The position numbers and the translations under genes are program-made. From Thalassospira lucentensis (GTDB taxonomy: Bacteria; Pseudomonadota; Alphaproteobacteria; Rhodospirillales; Thalassospiraceae), in contig NZ_CP136684.1 in assembly GCF_032921865.1 (NCBI RefSeq), positions 4,065,001-4,129,000 on the forward strand: a stretch of DNA of 64,000 nucleotides, in the 5' to 3' direction. Positions 52,520 to 61,220 of this stretch are shown here, piece by piece. Below the pieces are notes generated by a model. That model was not told the origin of the DNA, ran no database searches, and worked only from the letters and a program-made list of their open reading frames with translations. Position 1 is the stretch's first letter. The number at the start of each line of letters is the position of its first letter.

Positions 52520-53221
52520 TTAGTCCTCCATCGGGGTGGCATTACGTCCGCGAAGGACGATGTCAAACTGATAACCAAGGGCAAAGCCTTCCTCGGTTTT
52601 CTCGATTGAAAATTTGGAAATCAGACGTTCGCGGGCGCTCGCATCCTGGGTTTCAAGGAAAATCGGATCAAGCTCCAGCAACGGATCACCCGGGAAATAC
52701 ATCTGGGTCACAAGGCGCGTGGCAAAGCCCGGCCCGAACAGCGACAGATGGATATGGTTCGGACGCCATGCGTTGAAATGGTTGCCCCACGGATAGGCCC
52801 CCGGCTTGATCGTATAGAAAACATAATTGCCATTGGCATCCGTCATGCACCGGCCCGACCCGCGGAAATTCGGGTCAAGCGGCGCGTCATGCTGATCCAC
52901 CTTGTGCACATAACGCCCCGCCGCATTGGCCTGCCAGACTTCGACAAGAATGTCGGGCTGCGGGCGGCCATCGGTATCCATGACCTTGCCATGCACCACA
53001 ATACGTTCGCCCAGCGGTTCACCATTGGTGATGCCGTTCTTGGTCAGATCGAAGTCAAGCTTGCGCACCGATGCCGGGGCAAAACGCGGGCCGGTGCCCT
53101 CGCTCAATCCTGACTTGATCGCAAGCGGTGCCTGCGTCGGGCCGCGCAGGATGGTGGACTTGTAACCGGGTGCGATATAGGGGGCGTGGGAACCCCAGTC
53201 GCGCGGTTTAAAGGTGGACAT
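52520..53221 (-). CDS. pcaH: Protocatechuate 3,4-dioxygenase beta subunit
   Basis: A 233-residue non-haem Fe(III) dioxygenase. The iron ligands are visible: Tyr in GRYVHKVDQHD, Tyr in KPGAYPWGNHFN, and two His in WRPNHIHLSLFG. The core motif LVEVWQANAAGRY precedes them. It lies between pcaC (five bases) and pcaG. GGAGAG upstream sets the start. Confidence 0.96.
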   Translation of the reverse strand: MSTFKPRDWGSHAPYIAPGYKSTILRGPTQAPLAIKSGLSEGTGPRFAPASVRKLDFDLTKNGITNGEPLGERIVVHGKVMDTDGRPQPDILVEVWQANAAGRYVHKVDQHDAPLDPNFRGSGRCMTDANGNYVFYTIKPGAYPWGNHFNAWRPNHIHLSLFGPGFATRLVTQMYFPGDPLLELDPIFLETQDASARERLISKFSIEKTEEGFALGYQFDIVLRGRNATPMED

Positions 53222-53226
53222 GGCGT

Positions 53227-53619
53227 TTACTCTCCCTTGGCGGCCGCATCGATCTCGGCATAGGTTTGTTTGGCAATGCGGAATGCCGTATTGGCGGTGG
53301 GAACACCGGCATAGACCGCAACATGCATCAGAACTTCACGGATATCTTCGCGTGTGGCACCGGTATTGAGCGTTGCACGGATATGCATCGCCAGTTCTTC
53401 TTCATGGCCAAGCCCGGCCAGAAGCGCGATGGTCACAATACTGCGTTCGCGTTTGGTGAACGCATCGCTGGTCCAGACACCATTCCAGACATTCTCGGTG
53501 ATGTAACGCTGAAAACCGGCATCGATTTCCGTGACATTCGCCGATGCACGATCCACATGGGCATCGCCCAGAACGGAACGGCGGGTTTTCATACCGACTT
53601 CATACCGGTTCTCAGACAA
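53227..53619 (-). CDS. pcaC: 4-carboxymuconolactone decarboxylase
   Basis: A 130-residue AhpD-like protein that decarboxylates 4-carboxymuconolactone to the enol-lactone. NRYEVGMKTRRSVLGDAHVD aligns with RYDAGMQVRRAVLGDAHVD of Pseudomonas PcaC, so the true start is a TTG at 53619 with AAGGAG seven bases upstream, and not the later ATG. GHEEELAMHIRATLNTGATR is the conserved AhpD-like core, with the catalytic histidine. The first eight bases overlap the end of pcaD. Confidence 0.94.
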   Translation of the reverse strand: MSENRYEVGMKTRRSVLGDAHVDRASANVTEIDAGFQRYITENVWNGVWTSDAFTKRERSIVTIALLAGLGHEEELAMHIRATLNTGATREDIREVLMHVAVYAGVPTANTAFRIAKQTYAEIDAAAKGE

Positions 53620-54412
53620 GGTTCTTCTCCTTGATAAATCGGTCGATCAACCGGGAAAGCAATTCAGGGGTTTCAAGGCACGGCAAATGCCCGACCCCGT
53701 TTATAAGTTCGAATTCGGCACCGGGGATCATCCCGGCCATCTCGCGCACCACATCGGGCGGTGTCGCCAGATCGTCCGATCCACAAACGCAAAGGACCGG
53801 CACCGAAATCCGGGTCGCCGCATCGCGCAGATCACCATCGCGAAGGGCAACGCACGTTCCGACATAACCCTCGACCGTGGTGCGCACCAGCATGTCGCGA
53901 TACATCGCGGTTTCAACCGGCCGTTCGCGGCGATATGTCGGCGACAGCCAGCGTTCGATGATGGCATCGCCAAGAACCTCGATACCACCTTCCCTGATGG
54001 CATTGATACGCATGTTCCAGCCATCCGCATCGCCAAGTTTCGGCGCGGTATCACACAGGATCAGGCCGCGAACGCGGGCGGGCACCAGTTCCGTGACCTT
54101 CTGCGCAATCAGTCCACCGACCGACAAACCGCAAATAATGACGTCTTTGACGCCCAGATAATCCAGAAGCCCGATCAGATCATTGGCATGCAGGTCGATA
54201 TTATAATCCGCCCCGCCAATGCCCGATAAACCATGTCCGCGCTTGTCATAGGTTATGACGTTGAACCGGTCGGCAAAGGCCGGGGTAACATCGTTCCAGA
54301 TACGAAGATCCGTACCCAGCGAATTTGAAAACACCAAGGCCGGGCCGTCTTTCGGGCCGGTCTGGCAATAATGGATATGTGTCCCGTTGATCGGGGCGAC
54401 TTGTAAACTCAT
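53612..54412 (-). CDS. pcaD: 3-oxoadipate enol-lactonase
   Basis: A 266-residue alpha/beta hydrolase; nucleophile elbow ICGLSVGGLIAQ, histidine in GVGHLPCLE. It hydrolyses the enol-lactone to 3-oxoadipate. It is first in pcaDCHG and divergent from pcaQ; the shared gap holds the candidate PcaQ site. It overlaps the pcaC start by eight bases. Confidence 0.94.
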   Translation of the reverse strand: MSLQVAPINGTHIHYCQTGPKDGPALVFSNSLGTDLRIWNDVTPAFADRFNVITYDKRGHGLSGIGGADYNIDLHANDLIGLLDYLGVKDVIICGLSVGGLIAQKVTELVPARVRGLILCDTAPKLGDADGWNMRINAIREGGIEVLGDAIIERWLSPTYRRERPVETAMYRDMLVRTTVEGYVGTCVALRDGDLRDAATRISVPVLCVCGSDDLATPPDVVREMAGMIPGAEFELINGVGHLPCLETPELLSRLIDRFIKEKNLV

Positions 54413-54458
54413 GTTATTTCCACCCTGATTTGTTACCCATAATCTGGCAGGCAGATTT

Positions 54459-54495
54459 GGTTATGTAAAATGAGGATTTGCGTTAATTGCATAAC
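54459..54495. promoter_or_regulatory. Candidate PcaQ operator, pcaD/pcaQ gap
   Basis: GGTTATG (54459-54465), 24 bases, then CATAAC (54490-54495). The same arrangement with the same spacing occurs at 55491-55527, before the TRAP genes. An extra inverted repeat AATCTG-N5-CAGATT (54441-54457) adjoins it on the pcaD side. Confidence 0.6.
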
Positions 54496-54542
54496 TATAC
54501 AATTATATAAACTTGCAAGATTTGATTTCTGGAATGGTACGC

Positions 54543-55484
54543 ATGCTTGATCAACGCATTAAATTCCGCCATCTGACCTGCTTTCTGGAGGTCGCGCGCC
54601 AGCGCAGCGTCGTCAAGGCCGCCGACACATTATCCATCACCCAGCCGGCCGTTTCCAAAACCATCCGCGAGCTCGAAGAACATCTTGATGCCCGTCTGTT
54701 CGACCGCTCCAAACGCGGCGTCACACTGACCGATTTCGGCAAGGTGTTCCTGCGTTATGCCGGTGCCAGTGTCACCGCCCTGCGTCAGGGTGTCGACAGC
54801 ATCAGCCAGGTCCGCATGCAGGGCGGACTTTCGATCAATCTTGGTGTTCTGCCAACCGTCGCCGCCAGCGTCATGCCAAACGCCATCCGCCGGTTCAAGG
54901 CGCTAAGCCCCGATACAACGGTCAAGGTCGTCGCTGGCCCGAACGTGATGCTGATGGGGCAATTGCGCGTCGGCGAACTTGATCTGGTGGTTGGTCGTCT
55001 GGCCGAACCCGATCAGATGTCGGGTCTGTCCTTTATACATCTATATTCGGAACATATCTCGCTGGTCGCACGTCCGGGCCATCCGTTACTGGCCGATAAA
55101 AACCCGGACATCACCCGCATCCGCGAATTCACCGTTCTGGTACCGCCCAAACAGGCGATCATTCACCCGACCGTCGATAAAATGCTGATCGCGCATGGCA
55201 TCGGTGCCCTGCCCGACCGGATCGAAACCGTTTCAACATCCTTTGGCCGTGCCTTTACCCGCGAAACCGATGCGATCTGGATCATCTCGAACGGGGCTGT
55301 GGCATCCGACATTGCCGAAGGACATCTTGTCGAACTGCCGATTGATACCAGCGATACCTTTGGCCCGGTGGGCCTGACCACCCGCATCGACAGTCCGGTA
55401 TCCCCGCCGGTCGAAATGCTGATCAATGCCGTCCGCGAAGAAGCCACCCGGCATCATTCGACCCATTCCCGACACGATACATAA
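54543..55484 (+). CDS. pcaQ: LysR-family activator of protocatechuate genes
   Basis: A 313-residue LTTR. The N-terminus MLDQRIKFRHLTCFLEVARQ matches PcaQ of Sinorhizobium (MIDGRIKFRHLQTFVEVARQ), which fixes the start at 54543. The helix-turn-helix is SVVKAADTLSITQPAVSKT. PcaQ activates pca genes in response to beta-carboxy-muconate. It is divergent from pcaD, and a similar operator motif follows immediately after its stop, before the TRAP genes. Confidence 0.92.
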   Translation: MLDQRIKFRHLTCFLEVARQRSVVKAADTLSITQPAVSKTIRELEEHLDARLFDRSKRGVTLTDFGKVFLRYAGASVTALRQGVDSISQVRMQGGLSINLGVLPTVAASVMPNAIRRFKALSPDTTVKVVAGPNVMLMGQLRVGELDLVVGRLAEPDQMSGLSFIHLYSEHISLVARPGHPLLADKNPDITRIREFTVLVPPKQAIIHPTVDKMLIAHGIGALPDRIETVSTSFGRAFTRETDAIWIISNGAVASDIAEGHLVELPIDTSDTFGPVGLTTRIDSPVSPPVEMLINAVREEATRHHSTHSRHDT

Positions 55485-55490
55485 TCATTT

Positions 55491-55528
55491 GGTTATGAAA
55501 ATGTGCGCCAATATCATTATACATAACC
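55491..55528. promoter_or_regulatory. Candidate PcaQ operator upstream of the TRAP genes
   Basis: GGTTATG (55491-55497), 24 bases, then CATAACC (55522-55528), a perfect 7-base inverted pair. The flank ATTT before it is shared with the copy at 54459. It lies about 190 bases before the dctP-like start. Confidence 0.6.
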
Positions 55529-55717
55529 ATGCGGGGACGATTAGATTGATTACAAATTGGCATGGCAGCTGTGCATAAACGGCAACCATCCGAACAAAAA
55601 GAACAATAAAAACAACAAGAAAAAACTTCTGGAAAACTTCGCAGATAAAAAAAACGCATCATGGCTGAGACGTTTGATGGCGTTTGGCTACGCCAGGGGA
55701 CGTTAAAAGGAGGAAGA

Positions 55718-56752
55718 ATGAAACACATTACAAAATTGCTGGCAGGTGCCGCCGTCGCGACCATGGTGTCGTTCGGCGCACATGCACAGGAAGTAACCCT
55801 GACGATCCATCACTTCCTGGGCCCGAAAGCACCGGCCCAGGCCCAGATGATGGAACCGTGGGCGAAAAAGATCGAAGAAGAATCAAACGGCCGTATCAAG
55901 TTTGAAATCTTCCCGTCCATGTCGCTGGGCGGCAACCCGCCGGAACTGTATCGTCAGGTCCGTGACGGTGTGGCCGACATTGTCTGGACCCTGCCGGGTT
56001 ACACCCCGGGCGTCTTCCCGCACACCGAAGTGTTCGAACTTCCGGGTGTCCATCTGGGGGATGCACGCGCGACCAACCTCGCGATCTGGGACATGATGGA
56101 AGACATGGCACCGGATCTTAAAGACATTCATCCGCTGGCCGTTCACGTCCATGCCGGTCAGGCCATCCACCTGACCGAAAAAGAAGTCCGCACCGTTGCC
56201 GATGTCAAAGGCCTCAAACTGCGTACGCCGACCCGTACCGGTTCCTGGGTGATTGAATCCTGGGGTGCAGAACCGGTTGGCATGCCGGTCCCGGCCCTGC
56301 CGCAGGCAATGTCGCTTGGCGTGGTTGACGGCGGCCTTGTACCGTTCGAAGTCGTCCCGCCGCTGAAACTGGCTGAACTGGTTTCCTACTCGGTCGAAGG
56401 CCAGGGCGTTAATTCCCGCTTTGGTACCTCGGTCTTCCTGTTCGCCATGAACAAGGATCGTTACGACAGCCTGCCGGACGATCTCAAAGAAATCATCGAC
56501 CGTAACTCCGGTCGCGATTTTGCCGCCCAGATCGGTGACGTTTTCAACAATGTCGAAGAAGTCGGCAAGAAAATGATCAACGATGGCAAGGGTCAGGTTG
56601 TTGAACTGACGCCTGAAGAAAAAGCAACCTTCGACGATGCATCCGCATCGGTTGTTGATCGCTGGATCGAAGAAGCAAAATCGAACGGCATCGACGGTGC
56701 CGCACTGGTCGAAAAGGCCAAAGCCGCCGTTCTCGCCAATACCAAACAGTAA
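55718..56752 (+). CDS. TRAP transporter solute-binding protein, probably for protocatechuate or a related aromatic acid
   Basis: A 344-residue DctP-family protein. The signal peptide ends near residue 23 (AHA-QEV). GLKLRTPTRTGSWVIESWGA has the conserved carboxylate-binding arginine, and LGVVDGGLVPFEVVPPLKLA follows. A near-perfect Shine-Dalgarno (AAAGGAGG) precedes the ATG; an in-frame extension of 19 residues is not used. It sits directly after pcaQ with a shared operator motif and before the membrane subunits, so an aromatic acid of the beta-ketoadipate pathway is the likely ligand (inference). Confidence 0.9.
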   Translation: MKHITKLLAGAAVATMVSFGAHAQEVTLTIHHFLGPKAPAQAQMMEPWAKKIEEESNGRIKFEIFPSMSLGGNPPELYRQVRDGVADIVWTLPGYTPGVFPHTEVFELPGVHLGDARATNLAIWDMMEDMAPDLKDIHPLAVHVHAGQAIHLTEKEVRTVADVKGLKLRTPTRTGSWVIESWGAEPVGMPVPALPQAMSLGVVDGGLVPFEVVPPLKLAELVSYSVEGQGVNSRFGTSVFLFAMNKDRYDSLPDDLKEIIDRNSGRDFAAQIGDVFNNVEEVGKKMINDGKGQVVELTPEEKATFDDASASVVDRWIEEAKSNGIDGAALVEKAKAAVLANTKQ

Positions 56753-56779
56753 TCTTTTCAAGTTACTGGCAAATCTGAC

Positions 56780-56810
56780 GGGGTCACGTATCATATATTT
56801 ACGTGACCCC
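56780..56810 (+). other. Intercistronic hairpin dctP-dctQ
   Basis: GGGGTCACGTA and TACGTGACCCC form a perfect 11-base stem with a 9-base loop. No T tract follows. It repeats the pattern seen after the other binding-protein genes. Confidence 0.55.
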
Positions 56811-56835
56811 TCATTCCCGCAAGATTGTATGACAC

Positions 56836-57339
56836 ATGAAACACGTGCTGAATAAGGCCGCATCCTGGTTTGCCGTGGCTGGCGGTTTTTTGGCCCTGCT
56901 GATTGCCGTGGTCACGATCGTGAACGTTACCGCATTCGGCCTGGACAAAATTGCGCGCCTGTTTGGTGCCAATTTCCCGGCAATTATCGGCTATGAAGAC
57001 TTCGTCAGTATGATTGTCAGCTCGGCAGCCCTGATGTTCTTCCCCTATTGCCAGACCCGCTACGGCCATGTCGCCGTCGATGTCTTTATCAAAATGTTTC
57101 CCCAATGGTTCGCGCGCGGCGTGGATATCATCTCGGGCGTCCTGATGACGCTTCTGGCCCTGTTCCTTGGCTATATGATGATCCACGGCCTGATCGAAGT
57201 ACGCAGCGACAATACCCTGTCGGCAATTCTGGGTTGGCCGATCTGGCCGTTCTATGTGCCGGGCATCGTATCGATGTTCCTGTGGGCGCTGATTGCCGCA
57301 AGCCAGATTTTCGAAAGCGAGGCCCCGGCCAATGTCTGA
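56836..57339 (+). CDS. TRAP transporter small permease (DctQ family)
   Basis: A 167-residue protein with four membrane segments (for example FLALLIAVVTIVNVTAFGL and MTLLALFLGYMMI). GYEDFVSMIVSSAALMFFPY is the DctQ core region. It is co-translated with the large subunit (eight-base overlap). Confidence 0.88.
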   Translation: MKHVLNKAASWFAVAGGFLALLIAVVTIVNVTAFGLDKIARLFGANFPAIIGYEDFVSMIVSSAALMFFPYCQTRYGHVAVDVFIKMFPQWFARGVDIISGVLMTLLALFLGYMMIHGLIEVRSDNTLSAILGWPIWPFYVPGIVSMFLWALIAASQIFESEAPANV

Positions 57340-58723
57340 ACGCGAATTAATCGGCCTTGGCGGTCTCGTCGTGCTGTTCTTTATTCTCGCACTGCGTGTT
57401 CCTGTCGGCCTTGCCATGATCGGTGTCGGAATTGGCGGCAACTATGTGCTCAGCCTGTTCTTCCCGTTCCTGCGCTTTGAACCCTATCTGCAACAGTTCA
57501 AATCCCTGTTTTACGGGATTGTCTCGAACTATGAATTGTCGGTCGTGCCGCTTTTCGTCCTGATGGGCTATCTCGCCAGTCAGGCCAACCTGTCACGCGA
57601 TCTGTTTCAGGGCGTAAACGCCATTCTCGGTCGTTTCCGCGGCGGTGTCGCCATGGCTGCCATCGGGGCCTGCGCCGGGTTTGGGGCGGTTTGCGGATCA
57701 TCGCTTGCCACCGCATCCACCATGGGCAAGGTCGCCCTGCCGGAATTGCGCCGCCTGAATTATTCACCGCGCCTTGCCACCGGTACGCTGGCGGCGGGCG
57801 GTACGCTTGGCATTCTGATCCCGCCGTCCGTCGCACTTGTGATCTATGCCGTCACGGTCGAGGCATCCATCATCCAGATGTTCCAGGCGGCCATCATTCC
57901 CGGCCTGATCGCGGTTGCATTCTTTATGGGGGTGATTGCCATTCAGGTCCGCCTGAACCCAAGCCTCGCCCCCATCCCCGAACCGATGGAACCGGCCGAA
58001 CGCCGCGAGGCATTGCTGCGCCTGATCCCGGTCATGGTGATTTTCGGCTCGATCATTCTCGGTCTTGGGGCCGGTCTGTTCACCCCGACCCCGGCGGCCG
58101 GTGTGGGTGTGTTTGCCATTCTGGTTTACGGTGCCTATATGCGCCTGCGCGGCAAGGGTGGCCTGACATTTTCCGGTCTGAAACAGTCGCTGCGCGATAC
58201 GGCTGTCACCACCTCGATGATCTTCTTCATCCTGCTGGGTGCCGAAATCCTCAAGGGTTTCTTCAGCCGTGCCAACCTTCCGGCCTATATGGCCGAGGCC
58301 GCCGCCACCAGCGGCCTTGATCCCTGGCTGATCATGGTTCTGATGCTGCTCGCCCTGATCGTTCTGGGCTGCTTCATGGAAAGCCTGTCGATGATCGTGG
58401 TGGTCATCCCGTTCTTCTGGCCGGCCCTGGTCGATATCAATGGCGGCGACTGGGCAACGGCGGCATCCGCAGCATACGGCATGGGGGCCGAGGACCTGAA
58501 AATCTGGTTCGGTATTCTGGCCCTGATTGTCGTGGAGCTTGGATTGATAACGCCACCGGTGGGATTGAATGTGTTCATCATCAACGCCCTTGCCGATGGC
58601 GTCCCCATGAGCCAGACCTTCCGCGGTGTCATGCCCTTCTTTGCCGCGGAAATCCTGCGCATTCTGCTGCTGATCTTTGTGCCGGTGCTAACCCTGTTTG
58701 TCCCGACATTGCTCGGCGGTTAG
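57332..58723 (+). CDS. TRAP transporter large permease (DctM family)
   Basis: A 463-residue protein with about 12-14 membrane segments. CAGFGAVCGSSLATASTMGK and GTLAAGGTLGILIPPSVALV are DctM signatures; the C-terminal LITPPVGLNVFIINALADG is conserved too. I start it at MSEREL, inside the end of dctQ; the extension upstream is read in another frame of dctQ. A terminator follows. Confidence 0.92.
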   Translation: MSERELIGLGGLVVLFFILALRVPVGLAMIGVGIGGNYVLSLFFPFLRFEPYLQQFKSLFYGIVSNYELSVVPLFVLMGYLASQANLSRDLFQGVNAILGRFRGGVAMAAIGACAGFGAVCGSSLATASTMGKVALPELRRLNYSPRLATGTLAAGGTLGILIPPSVALVIYAVTVEASIIQMFQAAIIPGLIAVAFFMGVIAIQVRLNPSLAPIPEPMEPAERREALLRLIPVMVIFGSIILGLGAGLFTPTPAAGVGVFAILVYGAYMRLRGKGGLTFSGLKQSLRDTAVTTSMIFFILLGAEILKGFFSRANLPAYMAEAAATSGLDPWLIMVLMLLALIVLGCFMESLSMIVVVIPFFWPALVDINGGDWATAASAAYGMGAEDLKIWFGILALIVVELGLITPPVGLNVFIINALADGVPMSQTFRGVMPFFAAEILRILLLIFVPVLTLFVPTLLGG

Positions 58724-58745
58724 CGACGCGCATCATAAGCTTCCG

Positions 58746-58778
58746 AAAAGCCCGCCCGATCTGGCGGGCTTTTCTTTT
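58746..58778 (+). terminator. Terminator after the TRAP large permease
   Basis: AAAAGCCCGCC pairs with GGCGGGCTTTT around a 6-base loop, followed by CTTTT. Confidence 0.88.
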
Positions 58779-58825
58779 GGTCAAACCCGAAAACCGCTAG
58801 ACTGTCCCAAAGCAAACAGCAAAAC

Positions 58826-59746
58826 ATGATCATGGTCGCAACCCGCAACAGCATTCCGGTCTACAAGCTTTACGGTGAAACCGGCGAAACCGCACCCGGA
58901 ACCGCCGAACAGATTGCCATTTCCGAACCGGAATTCTTCCATCTCGAAAGCATCCCGTCGCGATCCAAACTGCATGACCTGCACATCCAGCCGCACCGTC
59001 ATGCCAATCTGTTTCAACTGCTTTACATCACACGCGGCCATGCCGGGATCGAATTTGACGACCGGCAATTCACCATGCAGGTCGGGCAGATCCTCACCAT
59101 GCCGCCCGGCACCGTTCACGGCTTTCGCTTCAGCCCCGATATCGATGGCTGGGTCATTTCACTGACCGATTACCATTTGCAGGAAATCCTTTCCCCCGCC
59201 CCCAAACTGCTTGCACGCCTTGACCGGCCGCTTTGTGTCGATGGATCGGGAACCGCCGATCAGCCAGGCCCCACAGATTTCCTGATCCGCCAACTGGTCG
59301 CGGAATATTACGGACATAATACCGGGCGGTTATATGCGCTGCGCAACATATTGGGGTTGCTGTTGCTCGGCATCGGGCGCGATGCTCCGTCGGGTGATCC
59401 GGCGCGCCTAAGCCGCAAGGAACAGAAAACCGCCAAGTTCCGCAAATTCCAGTCGCTGATCGAAACCTTCTACAAACAGCACAAACCGCTGGAATTCTAC
59501 GCCCGCGAAATCGGTATCACCACGACACAGCTTAACCGCATCGCCAAGGACATCTATGGCATGACTGCCATCGAAGTCCTCCATCACCGCCTGATCTTGG
59601 AGGCCAAACGCACCCTGATCTATACCGACATCGCGGTTCAGCAGATCGCCGATGAACTGGGCTTCCGCGATGCCGGATATTTTTCGCGCTTTTTCGCCAA
59701 AAAGGCCGCGATGTCACCGATGCAATTCCGACAGGACCATCGATAA
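58826..59746 (+). CDS. AraC-family regulator, PobR/HpaA-like
   Basis: A 306-residue regulator with an N-terminal cupin (IQPHRHANLFQLLYITRGHA, about residues 55-74, and MPPGTVHGFRFSPDIDGWV) and a C-terminal AraC DNA-binding domain (about 200-306; QIADELGFRDAGYFSRFF is the second helix-turn-helix). This architecture matches AraC-type regulators of 4-hydroxybenzoate (PobR) or 4-hydroxyphenylacetate (HpaA) genes. pobA itself is not in the window. Position next to the pca/TRAP cluster suggests a role in aromatic acid funnelling. Confidence 0.83.
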   Translation: MIMVATRNSIPVYKLYGETGETAPGTAEQIAISEPEFFHLESIPSRSKLHDLHIQPHRHANLFQLLYITRGHAGIEFDDRQFTMQVGQILTMPPGTVHGFRFSPDIDGWVISLTDYHLQEILSPAPKLLARLDRPLCVDGSGTADQPGPTDFLIRQLVAEYYGHNTGRLYALRNILGLLLLGIGRDAPSGDPARLSRKEQKTAKFRKFQSLIETFYKQHKPLEFYAREIGITTTQLNRIAKDIYGMTAIEVLHHRLILEAKRTLIYTDIAVQQIADELGFRDAGYFSRFFAKKAAMSPMQFRQDHR

Positions 59747-59782
59747 CATCCCGGCCTTGATATACCGTTTATGGATTACGGG

Positions 59783-60238
59783 TTAAAGCCAGCCACCCGT
59801 CCCGCTCAGATGCTTGGGCAAGTCATCAAGCGGTATCTTGGTCAGGTCCTTGACGATTTCCCCATCAAGCGCCTCGGCCAGGGGTTTTGGCATTTTATTG
59901 CGCACCTCGCCCATCACCTTGGGCGGGGCAATCACGATCAGGTTGTCGAACTTGCCATGCTTGCGCTTGTCGGTCAGGTAATTGACCACATCATCGACAA
60001 ATTCCATCTGCGCATGTTCATGGGGGTCGGTCGATGGTGGCATGGCGTGGCGCTGCTGGTTGCCGCCGGGATTGTTAAAACCGCGTCCCGGTTTGTCACT
60101 GGCGATTTCCCGGCTCGACCTGTTATCGGCCTGCATTTCCGTGACCGTTTCCAGATGCCGTCCTTCGGCATCAAACGTGACGGCCACCACATGGGCGCGA
60201 CCGCCGTCGGCAACAAGTATCCATTGGTTTTTATGCAT
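59783..60238 (-). CDS. Host-attachment protein family (baeRF-like)
   Basis: A 151-residue cytosolic protein of the 'protein required for attachment to host cells' family. ILVADGGRAHVVAV opens it and LIVIAPPKVMGEVRNKMPK is conserved near the C-terminus, followed by EALDGEIVKDLTKIPLDDLP. Structure-based work places this family near eRF1-like domains, which implies RNA or ribosome contact rather than a surface role; I infer that by family. I start it at MHKNQW; a longer reading lacks support. It is a single gene. Confidence 0.78.
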   Translation of the reverse strand: MHKNQWILVADGGRAHVVAVTFDAEGRHLETVTEMQADNRSSREIASDKPGRGFNNPGGNQQRHAMPPSTDPHEHAQMEFVDDVVNYLTDKRKHGKFDNLIVIAPPKVMGEVRNKMPKPLAEALDGEIVKDLTKIPLDDLPKHLSGTGGWL

Positions 60239-60327
60239 ATTAACCTGCTTTTCTGTTGCGACTGTCCCCGGAACGTCCCCCACCCGATCAAGGTTCCATA
60301 AAAGTCATTTTCAACATCAGGCCACAG

Positions 60328-60364
60328 AACAAAAAGGCCGGTCCGCATGTCCGAACCGGCCTTT
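60328..60364 (-). terminator. Terminator of the SsuABC-like operon
   Basis: AAAGGCCGGT pairs with ACCGGCCTTT around a 12-base loop, and on the minus strand a five-T tract follows. It lies 23 bases after the permease stop. Confidence 0.82.
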
Positions 60365-60386
60365 GATATCATCGATCAGGATCGGC

Positions 60387-61220
60387 TTATCGCCATGCCA
60401 ACAACCAGCGATCAAGCCTTCCCAGAAGCCACGAAACACACAACCCCAAAAGCGATAAAACCACCACACCGGCAATCAGTTGATCGGACTGATACAGGTT
60501 CCCTGCTGCCAGAATAAGCGCCCCGATGCCGTATTGCGCCCCGATCATCTCAGCCGCAATCAAAAGGATAATCGCGATCGAGGATGAAATACGGAACCCC
60601 GACAGAATGGTCGGCAACGCACCGGGCAGGATGATCTTGCGGATCACCGACCACATCGGCAGATCAAAGCTCTGCCCCATGCGGATCAGGTTGCGCTGCA
60701 CATTGTCCACCCCGCCGAATGTATTGATCACGGTCGGGAAAAACACGCCAAAGGCAATGGTGGCAAATTTCGATGGTTCACCAATTCCAAACCAGATGAT
60801 GAAAAGCGGCAGAAGCGCAATTTTCGGGATCGGGAAAAGGGCCGATACAAACGCCACACCGGGCGACCGCGCCCAGCTAAACATCCCGACCAGAAAACCG
60901 ACAAAAAGCCCGGCCACCGTCCCCATGATCCAGCCGCCAACAAGCCGCTGCAACGACGCGCCAAGATGAAGCCAAAGATCACCCGTGACGATCAACTGCC
61001 AAAGCGCCTTGGCCACCGCAACCGGGCTTGGCATCGCAAGTTCGCTGATCACCCCGGTGCTTGATCCCAATTGCCAAAGCGCAATCACGGCCACAAAAAA
61101 GCCCCACGCCGCAACCGGATTGGCCTTCGGGTTAAACCCCGTCGCGCGAAACCGCACCTGACTTGCTGGGGACGCTGCACTTTGGGGTTCTGCCCGGACT
61201 TCGCTGATATCATGCGACAT
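60387..61220 (-). CDS. SsuC/TauC-like ABC transporter permease
   Basis: A 277-residue permease with six membrane segments. The EAA-like loop reads RMGQSFDLPMWSVIRKIILP and PIPKIALLPLFIIWFGIGE is the SsuC/TauC/NrtB hallmark. AAGGAG precedes the ATG at 61220; the 11-codon extension upstream overlaps the ATPase gene. Together with 61210 and 62068 it forms an importer for sulfonate, taurine, nitrate, pyrimidine or aromatic acid type substrates; the substrate is open. Confidence 0.88.
   Translation of the reverse strand: MSHDISEVRAEPQSAASPASQVRFRATGFNPKANPVAAWGFFVAVIALWQLGSSTGVISELAMPSPVAVAKALWQLIVTGDLWLHLGASLQRLVGGWIMGTVAGLFVGFLVGMFSWARSPGVAFVSALFPIPKIALLPLFIIWFGIGEPSKFATIAFGVFFPTVINTFGGVDNVQRNLIRMGQSFDLPMWSVIRKIILPGALPTILSGFRISSSIAIILLIAAEMIGAQYGIGALILAAGNLYQSDQLIAGVVVLSLLGLCVSWLLGRLDRWLLAWR

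Noticed and set aside
55883..56863. Minus-strand frame (326 codons)
   Set aside because: Antisense of the second TRAP dctP gene.
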